From: Montifringilla adamsi | Taxonomy: Eukaryota; Chordata; Aves; Passeriformes; Passeridae | DNA length: 64,000 nucleotides | Direction of reading: 5' to 3' | Assembly (NCBI GenBank): GCA_017590115.1 | Contig: JAGGNK010013114.1 | Location: 992,001-1,056,000 of the forward strand | Part shown: positions 35,941-50,100 of the stretch, one piece after another | Position numbering within the stretch: position 1 is the first letter of the stretch | Layout: every line of letters starts with the position of its first letter | Program-made: the position numbers and the translations under genes | Notes under the pieces: model-generated | Told to the model about the DNA's origin: nothing | The model's input: only the letters and a program-made list of their open reading frames with translations | Database searches by the model: none

Positions 35941-38900
35941 CTGCTCAGGGGGAAAATAAAAGTCTATGCAAAGGAATTCATTACAACATTTTTTGTGAGA
36001 AAATTAATAATAATAATAATAAATGTTGTTCTATTGTTCTTGTTCTTTCTGGCTCTTTATGGTCACCAAATATCAGAAAACCAGATTTATTCCACATATA
36101 GACCATGACATTAGGAATATTGTACAAAGAGCAAAAGGACAGTCTCCTTATTCACAAACACCCATTGTATGTGAAGTTTTAACCACAAAGTGTAAGCTCA
36201 TTGTCCAAGCAGTTCCTGTAATTCTGACATATGCCAGAACCAGTCAATTGAATTGTGAGTCTGCTAGTCAAGAAGCCTGTACTGATTTCTCAAAATCATC
36301 TATATCCATCCAGTGAAAGGTGTTCCCTTCAAAATGAGTCCAAAAACATTCTCATGGGAAGACCAGTAATATCTGTTGTTTGTATAATACATTCCTCATT
36401 CAGAGATCCCATTATGTATTGCCCCCACTTCAAACAAAAAAATAAACCAAGACATTACTTCCAGCAGTATAAAACACGTTGAATGCTAACAGATTGTGAA
36501 ACTAGGAAACATTTCTACAGAAATTGCCCAATTCTGTCAAGGAGCACCACCCTGAAAAAGCATGACTGCAATGTTAACCAATCAAAAAAAGGTAGTGGAA
36601 ATGGTGAGAGCTTCAGCACAAGAACTCCCCTGCTGAAATAGTCTCATTTTCAATATACGTGCTGAATCACCACCAAAATGGAGTGGATGTTTCTTTTCTT
36701 GGAAAAGCAAATCTCAGAGCAATTTGGCCACTTTTTAATCCAAGTATTACTGAAAATTGTTACACATAACATAAATAACTCATATCCATCATCCATATCT
36801 ATCTCACATTTACATCATCTGAAAAGGGATGAATTCAGTCCAATTGTATTTTGTCACAAATAGAACAACTTAATGCTTGCAAATCAAGGTTGTGAGATTT
36901 ATTACAGGCATTATACAGACAATTACATAGAGACAAAGGAATCTCTTCCTTAAAAAAAACCAAATCAACCAAAAAAAGGTTCCTAAACTGAAAATGAAAA
37001 AGTTTCAAAGGTCCAGACTAAAATTACTTAGTAGATCAAACCTAATACAGTCAATTAATAAAGCTGCTTCTGCTGAAGTTACAAGAGTCCTTTCAGAGTA
37101 CAGTTTACATGAAATGTGACTGTTGAGTAGACAGAAATTCCTACTTCACTATTAAAACACGACCTAAGACAAGGCAAATGTCACTCATGGAAGATATTCC
37201 CATACATAATGGTTCACTTTGTTTACATATTTTATCTCATAACTGTCAAATTTGTTTTCTTGGCACCAAAAATATAGATTCTCCTGGTAAACCAGGAGCT
37301 ACAATTCAGCTTATTCAGGTACTTCACCAGGTTCCAAGATCAATGTTTATGTTGGCTCACATAACTTCATTAACTGTACTACTTTGTGTTCAAAACAAGA
37401 TATAGTCTAACTTAAAACTTGAAAAGGAAAAAAAACCCAAAACAATAAGGGAAAAAAAAGACCGACAAGTAGTCAATAGTCTTTCTCAGTTCCAGGACTA
37501 CCAAGTAATAATCTGCCTCCTTACTTCTGTGGGCTGTGATCTAATCAAATGTCAAATCGACCTAATTGTCAGTTAAACTGACAAAGAACATTTTAAACAA
37601 TCAATTATTGGCAACATTAAGAGAAGGAAAAATTCTTCTCCTTTATCCTCTTAATCTATTTGTATGTGGTCACAGAGACATTAACCAACAGGAACAGCTT
37701 ATTTGAACTCCCTGTCACTGTCTTGTAAAGGATGTAACTTTAATAAACAAATTCAGTCTTCAACACAAATGACTCTTACTGGACCCCATACAGTCTTTTG
37801 GTGGAGGATTTGGAATAAGTATGGACAGATACCAGGTGTGAATTCAAGTGGAAATAGTCACCTTTTCCCCTTGCCTGAAAGAGAAATTTTCATTGGTTTT
37901 CATCTTTATCCTCACCTTGTCCTACCTATTTTAATCCAATGGGACAGAAATAAAGTGTTTGCATGTGATGGAAAAAAGAGAGTATACTGTTTCAGTTCAG
38001 TTATTGAACAATCTAAAAGAACAGCTTTTAGATTCAGAAATGGGGAGAAAACAAACCACTAAAAACTTGTTGATAACGAATGGGCTTTTAAGTGGCTGTC
38101 CCCAGTTGCTTCTAGTGGACAAATGTTCTACTTTTTAATGCTGTCTCCACACCTGGAATTTTCTTCACTCCAATAAAAATTAAAATACTAAGAACACATG
38201 CACAACAAAAAAAGGCCCCATCTTTCACTTAAATTCAAGACTGTTATAAAATCTGAAAAGAAGATTTTCATAATTGTGCCAAACTATGCCATTAGAAGGA
38301 AAGAGAAACATACAGCACAGAAGAAATGTGCTCTCAACTCCAAGATTTCCAAGCCTATAAAAACTTCACTAAGGGTATAATTATTTCAGTGGAAACTTGC
38401 CATAGTGAGTACTAAAAACACTGACCGTGATGACAGAATTTCCTCAACCATTTCAATAAAAAGCAATAAAAATGAAGTTCCATTTAAGAATTTGCAGGTC
38501 ACAATCATTTGACTATTAAAAATATCCAAATATCTACATGTGCTTTTGGGGTAATGCAATCATTTGTTTATAGAGTAAAAATTCAGAAATGCCAAGTTTT
38601 GTCATCAAAGAACAACAACTCATTGTTAAACCAGACCAAAAAACTGCCAAATAAAAAGCAATTTCAGTGTCTGCCTGAGAACACTGTACTGATTGAATAT
38701 TGTTGTAATTTCAATTTCTCCCTTTTTCAAATCTTTCTTTCATCAAAAATACAATATCAAACAGTCAACACATATAATTGAAGACATGAGTAAGCAGTAA
38801 GATCCAGTCACCACTCACGTCTATCAATCCCCTTGTGGCAGTGACATATATGCACAAAACGAGTGCAGCTGGCTGAACTGGAAACATTCAGCAAAACATC

Positions 38901-41900
38901 TTCATAGATCCCCTCTAGAACAACATAAGACAGTTGAAAGCACTGAAATAGAGGGCTTAAAGGGAAAGCTACACTACATGTTTCTCGAATAAAACACTTT
39001 CCATTATCTCTGTGAGGTAAGAAAAGGAAAAATTGATTGCTCACCACAGAGTCCTAGCAGCTAATACACTGTGGAATGCTCCTGGGAGTGCTATTCCCAC
39101 CTGTGAATACTGGTTTGATGTTTCAGCAAGGAGATGGCACACCCAGGTACACTTGGTGAGAAATTATTTCAATCTAGATTCTCAGCAGGTATAAAGACCT
39201 AACAATATTTAACTTAATTTAACATTTCATTTTGATTGATTGATTTGTTATGTATTTTGGTGGGGGACATTTTATCAGAAAAATGTTTATTGAATACTCT
39301 TGTATTTATATTTACAACAAATATTAATCAAATGATTGCAGGGGTTACTCTGTTTCTTTGCCAGCTAGCACTCTATAAAACATTAGAGCTCTTTTGTCAA
39401 ACTCCATAAAAGTTAGTACCTCCCTCTCTCCCTCTAAGCAATGCTTCACTCATTTGAAGATAACCACCAATTAGGCCACCCTAGGAACTGTAGAAAAATG
39501 TTACCTCCTCCCTTTTTACTAGACAGCTAAAACTCCAACAATTTAAAACAAAAGGTGTTATGAGCAGGTGAGAGGCTTTGTTGCACTCAGAAATAATCTC
39601 TGTAATAATGAGGCAAAAAAAAAAAAAAAAAACCAAACAAAACCAGCCACAGCAGAGGAATAAAGAGCCTACATTCACCAAGAACCTCTCTCCATACACA
39701 TTTGTGCAAAATTATGGAATGTTTAGTGTCTACATTCTTGAAACTCTGTGTCTTTGATGATATTTTTACTTTGCTTGCCTCCACATAAGACGTACACAAA
39801 ATGTGATGGCAGAAATAAAATAAGTAAGACCATGTTCATAATTTAAAGGAAGCCACAAGAGCACAAGATTACTCATAGGCTAACAACGGTAGTGATTACT
39901 ATAGCTGCAGAGTCAATGTAAAAGACTCAGCCTGACACAGAAGGTTGTTTCTCCTCCTCTGTGTTCAGCTTACAAAGTTTGTTTTCATAACAAGGCAGTG
40001 CTCAGTTTAGAGACAGCCTTTTTGTTGCACTAGAAATCACAATTTTAAAAAATGACCATTTTAAAGAAAGAGCACAGAGGGTTTTTGCTTTTGAGATGAA
40101 GAAAATCTTATTCACTGTTAAAAGAAGTAGAATTCTAGGATGGATAGGCAAGACATTGAGTTTTCATCTATCAGTGTGAATGATACTGTTTTGCCAAGAA
40201 TTCCAGTGTCATTTTTCGACTTTTTAACCAAATCTCATTTCAGCCAGATTCCCAGAACATGCTTGCACGATCAAATATTCAGACACAAACAATTAGATAC
40301 TGGAAATCTTGTAAGGCAGATGGTTTTGTGAGATTTCAAGACTAGGTCAGTTTGTATAAATATCATGGATTTATTTGGAACCAGGTCCCAACCAAAACTC
40401 CAAACAATTTAATCATGACTATTTTAGTCACACGTAACACTAAACAAACAATTAAGCCTTGGAGATATAAGAACATTCCAACTCTGTGATTTCGTGTTGC
40501 CAGAGACAATAGATTATAAAGCTCTTTTTTTTTCCTCATAGAAATGTAATCAAAGTTTTTTAAAAGAGACTATCAGCATACCAGGTATTATTTATTTATA
40601 GTTAGACTTCATTGGAAGTGCAGCATCCATTTAATACTAGAAAGCAATAAGAGAAATGGTTTGAACAATGATTTCTCATACACTGAGTGTTGCACAAATT
40701 GACCCATGAATTTGATTGTATTGTTTCCTTTTTTACTGCTAAGTTTACTTTAAAGTAACAGACACTGGCATGTATAAAAAATGGAAAGAACAACACCAGT
40801 GTCAGTTACCAGCTAGGTTTGCAAAGCACTTTCTAATTTAGTTTTGACTCTTACATGATCACTAAAATTCCCTTCTGCTTAAAACTTTTAGTAGAATGAC
40901 TGAAATAAAGAGTGAGAGGCTCTGAAAAAGGAGAGACTGAACAGCAACAAATAATTCCAGTTTAAACAAATTTTTAGCGTGTACTCCTACAGCAGCAACT
41001 CAAAAGCATCTGAAACTCAAGGAGTGTATTTGCTGCTGTATGTTGTCCTTTAAGAAATTCTGCTATGTTTAAAATACATTTTGTATGACACTTGCAACAC
41101 AAAGTATGACTTAGTTGGCAGCTGCCTAATGACAGAAGTTTGTAAATAGGCACAGGAGGAGTAGGCACATTTCTTTCTGAATTTCAGATTTTAAAAACCC
41201 TACTTCTGCATACTATTCAACAAAATGACTAAGTATGGACTCTTCCCTGATTTTCCCTTACTGTTTTCCTTGCATTTTTTTTAAAGCATCAGATAAAAAC
41301 AAAATAAAACACAAGATCTCTGCTACTTGCAAGTACGACATTAGGACATTTAAATCACAGGTAAATCAATTAAAACAATGCCAGTGTGAAATTGTCACAG
41401 CATTTAACTTAAAAAGACATACCTTCAGGTTTTAAATTCTAATTTTTGCATGTATCTGAAAGTGTGTTTTTCTACACAATCCACTCAATAGACTATTACA
41501 TTTTACTGCAACTATAAACTCTGATTTAATCTAACATGGGGAAAAATAGGTTTTGTTCCATCCATTCCTAAAGAATTGAAAGTTGAAGTCCACCTTTTTT
41601 GACCCCCAGCTACAGAGGTGTTCTAATCAAAGCAAAGAAAGAAAAATCTACAGAGTATTCTCTCTTTTTCAGACCTGAATGGAGAGTAAATGCAGCTCCA
41701 GTACTTTTATTTTGACTTTCACTTTTATTTTGACAGATCTGTCCACTAATATTTGTCTGAACACAGCTAGGCAGAGAGGAAACAAACCTCTTACTCTCTT
41801 GGAAATAATAAAAAGAGGAACTGAACATGGCTGTGCAGCAGGATATCGTGATTTTGCCATCTTCCCTCATCAACTGTCTTCCACTCATGTCAGAAAGCAG

Positions 41901-44900
41901 AGGATGCTGAGAAAGGTTCCACCAACTGTGGTGCCTGGTGTTATGTAGTTTTCATCAATTACATAAAACTAATCACTTGAGTTTTTTGATTTAGATATTT
42001 TTTTGTTTATTTTAGATTCTAGTGCTAAGGGTCTGATGAGAGATAATAGTCACTTCAAGAATGCTTCAAAATTTCACCTTCCAGTTTTGGTCCACAAAAA
42101 ATGGCAATGAATACTTCTGTTTCAATAAGGGATTAGCATTTGGGGTTATCTTGAGGGAAATATGTAGCACTCCATTGGCTTATGCTCTTAATCTCCAGGG
42201 AGTTAAGCCAAAATAAAGATTTGTTGAAAAATGTCACAGTAAATTTTTTTCATCGGAGTTTCTTAAAAATCTCATAGATACAGAAGACCACTATGTTCCC
42301 TGAAGAAGCAAGCAGCAATTTCACTGAAGCACTAAAAGATATTCTCCTTGAGATTTCTTTGAGATTCTCTTTGAGAATATGGCACCTCTTATTCCAAACT
42401 CATTTGCTTACAAAACCAGATCTTCCAAGGAATATCCCACTGAGGTCAAACTTACACTAAAGAAAATCTTGGCCAGCAGAACTGCGCTATTCCATGTGGT
42501 TTCTATCTTCTGACTCAGTAACACATTGAAATAATGCAACATTTTATTATGCAACTCTTGTACCAAAGCCTAACATACACATGGAGATGGTAAAATCTGA
42601 GGCTGAGAACAGTGACTCCATTTCAGGTCATCGAGAGTTACAAATTTAAACCTTGGTGGGACATTGGCTGACAGAACTGAGTTAAGAGGTCCTGACTGCT
42701 ACGTTCTGCCAATCCAAAGGTTAGAGGTTAGACACTAACAGCAATCTTGAGGATGATTAACAGTCACAGTAAGGAGAATATGCCAGATGAAAAAGCATCA
42801 AGCCAGGTACACTGCCCCTGAAATAGACTGAAATTTTGGTGAATCTGTTACTGGTTTTTTAAGTCTTGTACTTTTATCACAACACTAACTTGCTAAGAAT
42901 GGGCTGCTTCCTTTTTTTTTCCTATTGTATATTATCAACAGTCATTCAAATTATTATAATAAATTAATAGTTTTTCTTCTACACACTGACTAGAAATATA
43001 TGTGGATCTAATCTCTCTTAGAATTCTAGACATACACACCATGGTCACATGGACAACTGTTCTTATAATTTATACAAATCACAAGCACTTTGGTCCAGTA
43101 AAGGTAAAATTAATAAGAGCACCACTTAAGTGACTTTTTTTCTTCATTAACTTCCTTGTTACGCTTGATTGCAAACCAGAAATCTGGTTATAGTTATATA
43201 ACTTTGATAAGATCATTTGTAAAGTGATATAAATATTTTTAAACTAGCTACTCCTGTCTGTCAATATTTCACTGAAATGTGCACTTTAATTCCTGAGAGG
43301 AGGAATATCTCAGAATACATTCTAAACATAGCAAGACACTAGTAGCACACTGCCCTAACTGAAAAACTATATTAAAAACTTTGAGTCAATGAATGCCCAA
43401 AAAGAGGAGAAAACACAGAACTGATGAAAGCATGGTGGTGGATATCATTTGCCTTGAATTTCCAGGTGGCTTAATACAGGATATAGGCTTCTCCTGAAAT
43501 GTTCTTCATTCCCACTGCACAATGGCTGTTGCAACATTGGTGCTGACACATCACATAAAGAAAAATTCATTGGTAAAAACTGTGCTAAAACCACTATGTT
43601 AGAACACTCTACAAATTCATCCAAGATCAGCTCATTTATTCAATTTCACACGGTAGGAAAATATTTGCTTCTTCCGTTATTGAAAGAGCAAAATCTAAGC
43701 CTTAACAAACTTTTATTTCTATTGAAGAAAAATCTGATCAAATTTCGTCCTTGGACATTTACTAACATTCCATAACTGTTTCCTAACAAACAATAATTTT
43801 TTTTCAATGGTGTTTGAAATTCTGGTTGGTGATGAAGATCCAAATTTTTTTCATGAGAAATTTCTGGTGCTTGAAAAGGATCAGTCCTTTTGTGAGTTAT
43901 GAAACTTTTGTAAAGGTAGGAAAAAGTAATGGCTAAATGGGATGTGTATTTAAACATGGCCTATATTTGACATCCAGTTTAATTATGTCAGCTAGAGTTT
44001 TCTTATGAACACCAGAGTAAGAAAAGTCAAGTCTAAATGAGACAGCTACAAATTCGACAAATGTTAGACAAGTAAAAGAAATGTTCTGAATCATAAAATA
44101 AAAAGAACATTTAAAACCCAAAAGATAACAGTTGCAAAACAGATGTAGGTGCATCCCATGGGTTCACAATGTTTCTTTTTAGTTTTACAAAACACTGTTG
44201 AGTAGAATAGAGCTTCACACAGCGTAAATGAAAGTAAAAATATTCTTCTGTCATCAAGGAACAATATAAAGAGAAACACAAGTAGAGAAAACATCTGCAT
44301 TAGCAATTTAAATAATTTTATTCATCTACAGAGTGTTGACTAAACCATAATAGTGCACTTAATTGAGAAGCTCTTCTGCACTATGAGTTCTCTTGAACCT
44401 GCTACTCGGCCAGCGTTTCTGAGTTTCCCACCTACTGCGCCACTCAGTTAATGCCAAAAATATTGACATAGAAGAAATCATTTTTTACTTATGACAGAAA
44501 TTTAATGAAAGCTGTACTGTATCAGTTTTAATGATAAGACAAGATAAAGGAAACAAAATTCAAACAGTGTTAAAACAAGACATCATTCCCCCACCTCAGC
44601 ACAACAAAAGACTTCTTTTACACTTTTTCAGTCAACTCTAAAGTAAAATATTTCCTGTGATTTAACAAAGTTTCAATTGGTTCAGATACAAACGAGCCAA
44701 GGCCATTAGTTTAAGAGCAAAGGATCCAGTGTGAAATAACAAGATTTGTAATTCAGTGTGTAGACATCTCACTAAAGTTGCTGTCAAGTAAAGAGCCGCA
44801 AAGCACTAGTGTGAGCAAATGAAAAAACTGACTTCATATTCAGAACTATTGTTTACAATATTTTAATTTTTACTGTAAAAATTATATTAATCATAGCAGA

Positions 44901-44955
44901 GAGCTGCCCTGAGTGAACTCATGGTGGTAATAAAGCCCATCCTGTCTGTTGTTAC
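35941..44955 (-). other. Intron between E3 and E4, within FN3 domain 1
   Basis: A 9-kb intron splitting the FN3 domain. It contains the poly-A at 39615 and many short open frames with no splice or family support. No mobile element was recognised. Confidence 0.6.
39615..39632. repeat. Poly-A tract
   Basis: Eighteen A in the intron between E3 and E4. Confidence 0.85.
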
Positions 44956-45088
44956 CTGTCACTAGCACAGTTACTTGTTGCTGTCCAGTCATGTTGAGGG
45001 TTGACTAGGATGCCCCAAGAGAGAAACACAGAGGTTGGGGTGAGAGTGCCAACCACCAGCTGCAGAGGCTTCTGCGTCTTGTTCCGAC
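44956..45088 (-). CDS. ABI3BP: ABI3BP exon E3 (FN3 domain 1, first half)
   Basis: This 133-nt exon has a TTATGTAG acceptor and a GTAACA donor, phase 1 to 2. It encodes RNKTQKPLQLVVGTLTPTSV, then FLSWGILVNPQHDW and the C-x-x-D segment that precedes the next exon. KPLQLVVGTLTP and LSWG.L.NP.HDW are signature stretches of ABI3BP. The Trp in FLSWG is the usual FN3 B-strand core tryptophan. NKT is a potential N-glycosylation site. Confidence 0.95.
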
Positions 45089-47083
45089 CTACATAAGAAA
45101 CATATAAAGTTAATTTCTCCCTCCTGCATTATGCAAAGGAAAGTTTTTGCAGATGGATAATTAAGTAAATTAAGATCTCTTCTGAGGTTGAAGGGAAAGG
45201 AACAACAGTTCTCTAATTTTCATGGTCACTATTTCTAACATATGATTTACAAATGTGGCAGTGTCCATGGTCACTTTTTCAACCTAACATTCAAGTTAAA
45301 ACTAGTTTTTGAAAACAGTCATTTGGTGGTTTAAGTACACTTAGTATAAGAATAAGCTATAGGTAGATTAAATTAAAAACTCTTGCTATCTTGGACTATT
45401 TCACAGAAGACATGACAGAGTTCAGGACATTAGAAAGCCTCCATGAATGTGATAAAAATAGTAATTTCTTGGCAAGTTTCTCAGTTACACTGCAAATATA
45501 TCTACACATAATAAATATTTTCTAGAGCATTCTTAAGAGCAAAATAAAACTTACAAAAGTTCTTTAGGTTTTAACTGCAGGCAGATCTGAGTCAGTGTCT
45601 GTATCTGCAGGAACTTTCTCTTTTGATTACCAACTATACTGAAATCAGGTTTTGCATGATACTGAACTTCACCCTTGCTCTGTATAAAGGAGTACAGTTC
45701 TTGTGGGGAGCAAGAACTTATTTTAAAGAAAGTTTAAAAGCTAATAGATGGAAATGAACAAATTATGTAGAGACTCTATTTTGAACCTGTAGTTTATGGA
45801 CTGCTATAGGCCGAAGGAGAATCTCTGGTGTGTGAAAGATGATTGACTATAGGAAATCAATATATTCTTTACATCACATTATATACTTCATTAATCTAAA
45901 GGATCTGTACCTCCTCAAAACATACAGGTGACCAACATTTCCTGAAAACTTATAAGCCACTGATCTAAAAGGTTTTTTTCTCACTGTTATGAACCAGATC
46001 AGACTAATTTTCTACTCAGCCTTTTCAATCCTATTATCTCTTCACTTAACCAGCCCCAGTGACAGCCTGTTTTGTATTTTCAACCAATATATGTGTGTCC
46101 ATTTAGAAATGTTAATCATGTTGGTTTTAACTTTATGTTGATGATGAATATGTTGCTACAAAACCTACATTAAAAACCAACATATATATGTTGCATCTGA
46201 AGGGCAAATCACTTTCTAAAATCTTTCCAGACATATTGTGTTATACCTGGCAAAGAGCAAGAAAAGATTTATCCCAAACATTACCAGGAGTTAGGAAAAA
46301 AAAATCATCCAAAGATCATAGAATAATTTGGGTTGGAAGGGACCTTTAAGGACCTTCTAGTCCAAGTCCCCTGCCATGAGCAGGGACATCTTCAACTGGA
46401 TCAGGTTTCTCAGACGTGATCTGTCCAACCTGACCTTGAGTGCTTCCAGGGATAGGTCATGAGTCTATTTTTTGTAACAGTCCGGTCATCCTGAAAGAAG
46501 TCTCCACATTAAAGTACAGAATTAAGTCACTACATTAAAGTAAGGAATTCAGAACTAACAATATTAATGACATGATTAAGGTTAGATAGAAATACTTTGA
46601 AACAGAGGAGAACAAAATCCAGATTTCTACTCTGTTGTGTATAGATTCAGCTGGAAATATCACTTTCTGCTACTTCTTGCATTAGCAAACTTAGTATATA
46701 TTGATATAGAAACAGACACCCACTACCATTTTCCAGCGAGGAACTAGGAGCATTAGCATGTCTATGGATGAAGGAATCCTTACTTATAGTTTGGGGAGAA
46801 TAACTTTAATGTCTTTAAACATCAGAAATTAATATTTTAAATTTCAATTCTCATTTGTAAGAACTTTATGCAAAAAAATCTTTAGGTACATCTTCATGTT
46901 TTGAGCACTGTGTGTGTGGCTACTGACTGGGAAATTATGTCCTACATTTTACCTTTCCATGTATGGAATTTGTGCATCCCAGTGAGATGCCTACAGGTAG
47001 AAACATCTTTTCAGAGAAACCCAGCACCAGGGTCTGTTTTCTTCCAAATATTTTAAGAAAGAGATGCAGTAAGATTAAAATAC
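45089..47083 (-). other. Intron between E2 and E3
   Basis: A 2-kb intron whose only recognisable content is the CR1 fragment at 46312-46500. Confidence 0.6.
46312..46500 (-). mobile_element. CR1 LINE 3' fragment, antisense
   Basis: It begins with ATCATAGAATAATTTGGGTT and continues GGAAGGGACCTTTAAGGACC, CCCCTGCCATGAGCAGGGAC and GACCTTGAGTGCTTCCAGGG, the reverse complement of the CR1 3' end. So the element reads in the same direction as ABI3BP. Intron between E2 and E3. Confidence 0.93.
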
Positions 47084-47152
47084 CTGAACAAGATTTCTTG
47101 TTATTTGAAACACGTGCTGGTCTTACTGAAACCAAATACCGTGGCTCTGCAT
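47084..47152 (-). CDS. ABI3BP: ABI3BP exon E2 (DAEPRYLV segment)
   Basis: This 69-nt exon has a TTTGCAG acceptor and a GTATTT donor, phase 1 to 1. Joined to E1 it reads LTEL-DAEPRYLVSVRPARV and ends in KKSCSG. The mammalian protein has DAEPKYLIVVRPA and KKSCSG at the same place. It links the N-terminal segment to the first FN3 domain. It is separated from E1 by an 8.6-kb intron and from E3 by 2 kb. Confidence 0.92.
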
Positions 47153-50100
47153 CTGCAAATGAATGAAAAAGCAATTAGTACAGATGTGCTATTTATTTGA
47201 AAAACAGATTAATCTGAAGCTAATAACAAAAAGTCAAATAGTCAGTGAATTCTTGACACATTGTCCAATCTTCATGATCTTTAGGCTGTTTTCTTTAAAA
47301 TTCATTGAGTTCAAAATGATAAATGATTCGATTAAAACAAGGTTGAGATATTTATTTTAGTTTGGGGAATTCCTCTTCAGAAATAAGATTTTCCCTTACA
47401 CTTAAAACCAGATGTCAAAGATTTCTGCCTTTCTTAATTATTTAAAACCAAGATTTATTCCCTCTTAACTGCAACATGAGAGAAGTTGTCCTAGGATATT
47501 CCAGCAAGATATCCACGGGCAGAATTTGGCTCACTCTCTACTGACCAAAATTATTTTTACTATGGCTTTTAAAAAAACAGGACTGCTCTCCATAGAATTC
47601 TTATTCTAGTTTAGATACATTTATCTAAATGCCTAAGTACAAATAAGAGACTGAATTTCCTGCATATTTCAGGCACCTTGAATTCTACCAACTAAACAGA
47701 ACTGCTAAGAAATCATTCATTTTTCCCTTACACTCAGATTTCTGTAAACAGAAAGGAAAAGCAGTACCAAAAAACCCAAAAGCTTGCTGTACTACTGAAA
47801 AGGTTCTGCCAGTGTGGGGAAAACCACTCTAACTTAACTTCACTGATTCTGTGCACCTAAAGCACTGGAAACCCATACTATGGATGTGCTTTAATTGTTT
47901 AATTAGTCTTTTTAAATGGGTTTTATCTGCATCAAATAACCAAATAAGCATTGAAAACAGCTGTCCAAAGCAGTGTGGAAAAAATAATTAGTCAAAAAAG
48001 GAATCCCAAAGTGCAAATACGCCTTCATTTACAAAAAAATGTTTTTTTTAATATTTAGAAGGGTGCACAAAAAATATATCCAAGTAACCACTTGGATATT
48101 TTTTGTACTGAGACTGAAAAATAGAAATAAGCAACACTTTAAAATAATTTGGTTTCCCTGTATTATAAACCCAGTTTTCTTCTCTGTATTTTTGACCACT
48201 TGTGAAATATTATAACTCTCACAAAGTATTCAACAGGATTATTTTAAAGCATGACCTGGAAAGTTCTAGAACTATAAAAACCAGTCTCCAAAACTAAAAA
48301 TTTATGGATTTATCAGTAAAATGTCCAAGGATTGTGAAAGAAAATTATTCAAATACTTTAAAACAGTTTTTCACTGCTCCATAAATGGAAAAATTAATTC
48401 TGGCTGAAATCTGAAATGACTTGTGCAGCAGTATAGAAAGAGATTAACTGCTAAACAAAATATGGCAATACACAAAAACTGTTAATGCCTCACTGCACAT
48501 CTCAGCTACAAAACCTGGCAGTTTTCAGGATTCATTAGTTCTAGCAGGTGTTTATGTTCTGTAACAAAGTGTTCTCTGTGGAAATATTTTGTGCTATATG
48601 CTGTTCATTAAGCTTTATTTTGGTGAATTTAACAAATGTTGCCTTAATAAAGAATACAACACATTCCCATTTTCCAGAGAATTCATGGCTCTTCTGACTG
48701 TAATACAACGTACCAAAGGAAGCATTTAGGAAAACAGGCTGAGACTAGATGTTGACAGAGGGCTGTTAGAGAAGAGGTAGGTTTAACAAGTACCACTTCT
48801 TTAGAACCACTGAACTTAAGACAATATTATGATCATTATAACTGAAATCAGAAAATGAACTTGTTAAAAAAATCCATTCAATACCTGGGATACAACAATA
48901 AATTTCTGTACTGTGTTTAAGCTATATCTTAATTTAGAGATATGAGTCCATGATTCCTGAGCAGAATAACTGAAATCAGAAAATGAACTTGTTAAAAAAA
49001 TCCATTCAATACCTGGGATACAACAATAAATTTCTGTACTGTGTTTAAGCTATATCTTAATTTAGAGATATGAGTCCATGATTCCCGAGCAGAACCACCC
49101 ATGCTATTATATAGATGTTAAGAGAATAGCAACTGTAATTTTAATTAAATTCATTGGTTTGATGCACAGTACCAAAGCATTATGCATGGACAGGAAGACA
49201 CATGCCTTGAAATGCTTTTATTCTGGGCAGATATACATTCTATATCCAAGACACATGAAATTAAAAAATGCAGAGAGCTTTTTCAATATCATATAAGGAG
49301 CCCTGACTCATTAGAATTGGGAGTTCTTTCTTAGTCTTCCACTGCAAATCAACATTTCTTTTAGTAAATTCAGAAAACTACTGAGTTTCTACAGTGATTC
49401 AGTCTTCTTGAAATATGACTATCAGTCATCATCACAATGCTGAAATCATCTGATGCTACTATGACTCAATTCATTTTCAGGGCGTTCAAACATTGCCTCA
49501 CCCATGTATTAAATTCCGTCAAGTTACAGGAAATATTTCATTATAATAATAAATATTTCATCAGTGTTCTTTTATTATGCTTATATATTCATAATCCATT
49601 TCACAGATCCATGCCTATAAGAAGCAGGAATCTTGGGAAGAGGTGAGTAACACAGTAGAAGAAAATGAAAATTCTGCAGAATATCAGAACATAAATAAAA
49701 CCATAATTTGCACTAATTCTTGTAATGCTTAAAAGATAAATTGTTGAAATAGGAGGCAGGTAGGTATATGTGATAGTCAGTCATAAAAATATGGATGTTT
49801 GACTGCATGTAATTATGATTCACAGAACAGATCAGTTATTTGCATGAAAATGTATTTAAGAAGAGAAGCTTATTTGAAAAATAAAATTATAACCTCAAGT
49901 AGAAGCAAACTACACCCGAGAGTACAGACAATCCTGTTTGCAACTGAATATTTCTTATTTTCTTTGAATTGTATTTAGTAAGAAAAGGACAGTTATGTAA
50001 TTAAGATAAATGTTGAAATTTCTGGACACAGATTCATGAATCCAGCATCTGCATCCAAAAATAATTTCAACATTAATCAATATATAACAGAGGCATTTAT

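Noticed and set aside
36023..36316. Plus-strand open frame of 97 codons close to E4
   Set aside because: Intronic, no splice context and no family resemblance. Such lengths are expected by chance in 64 kb of AT-rich DNA.
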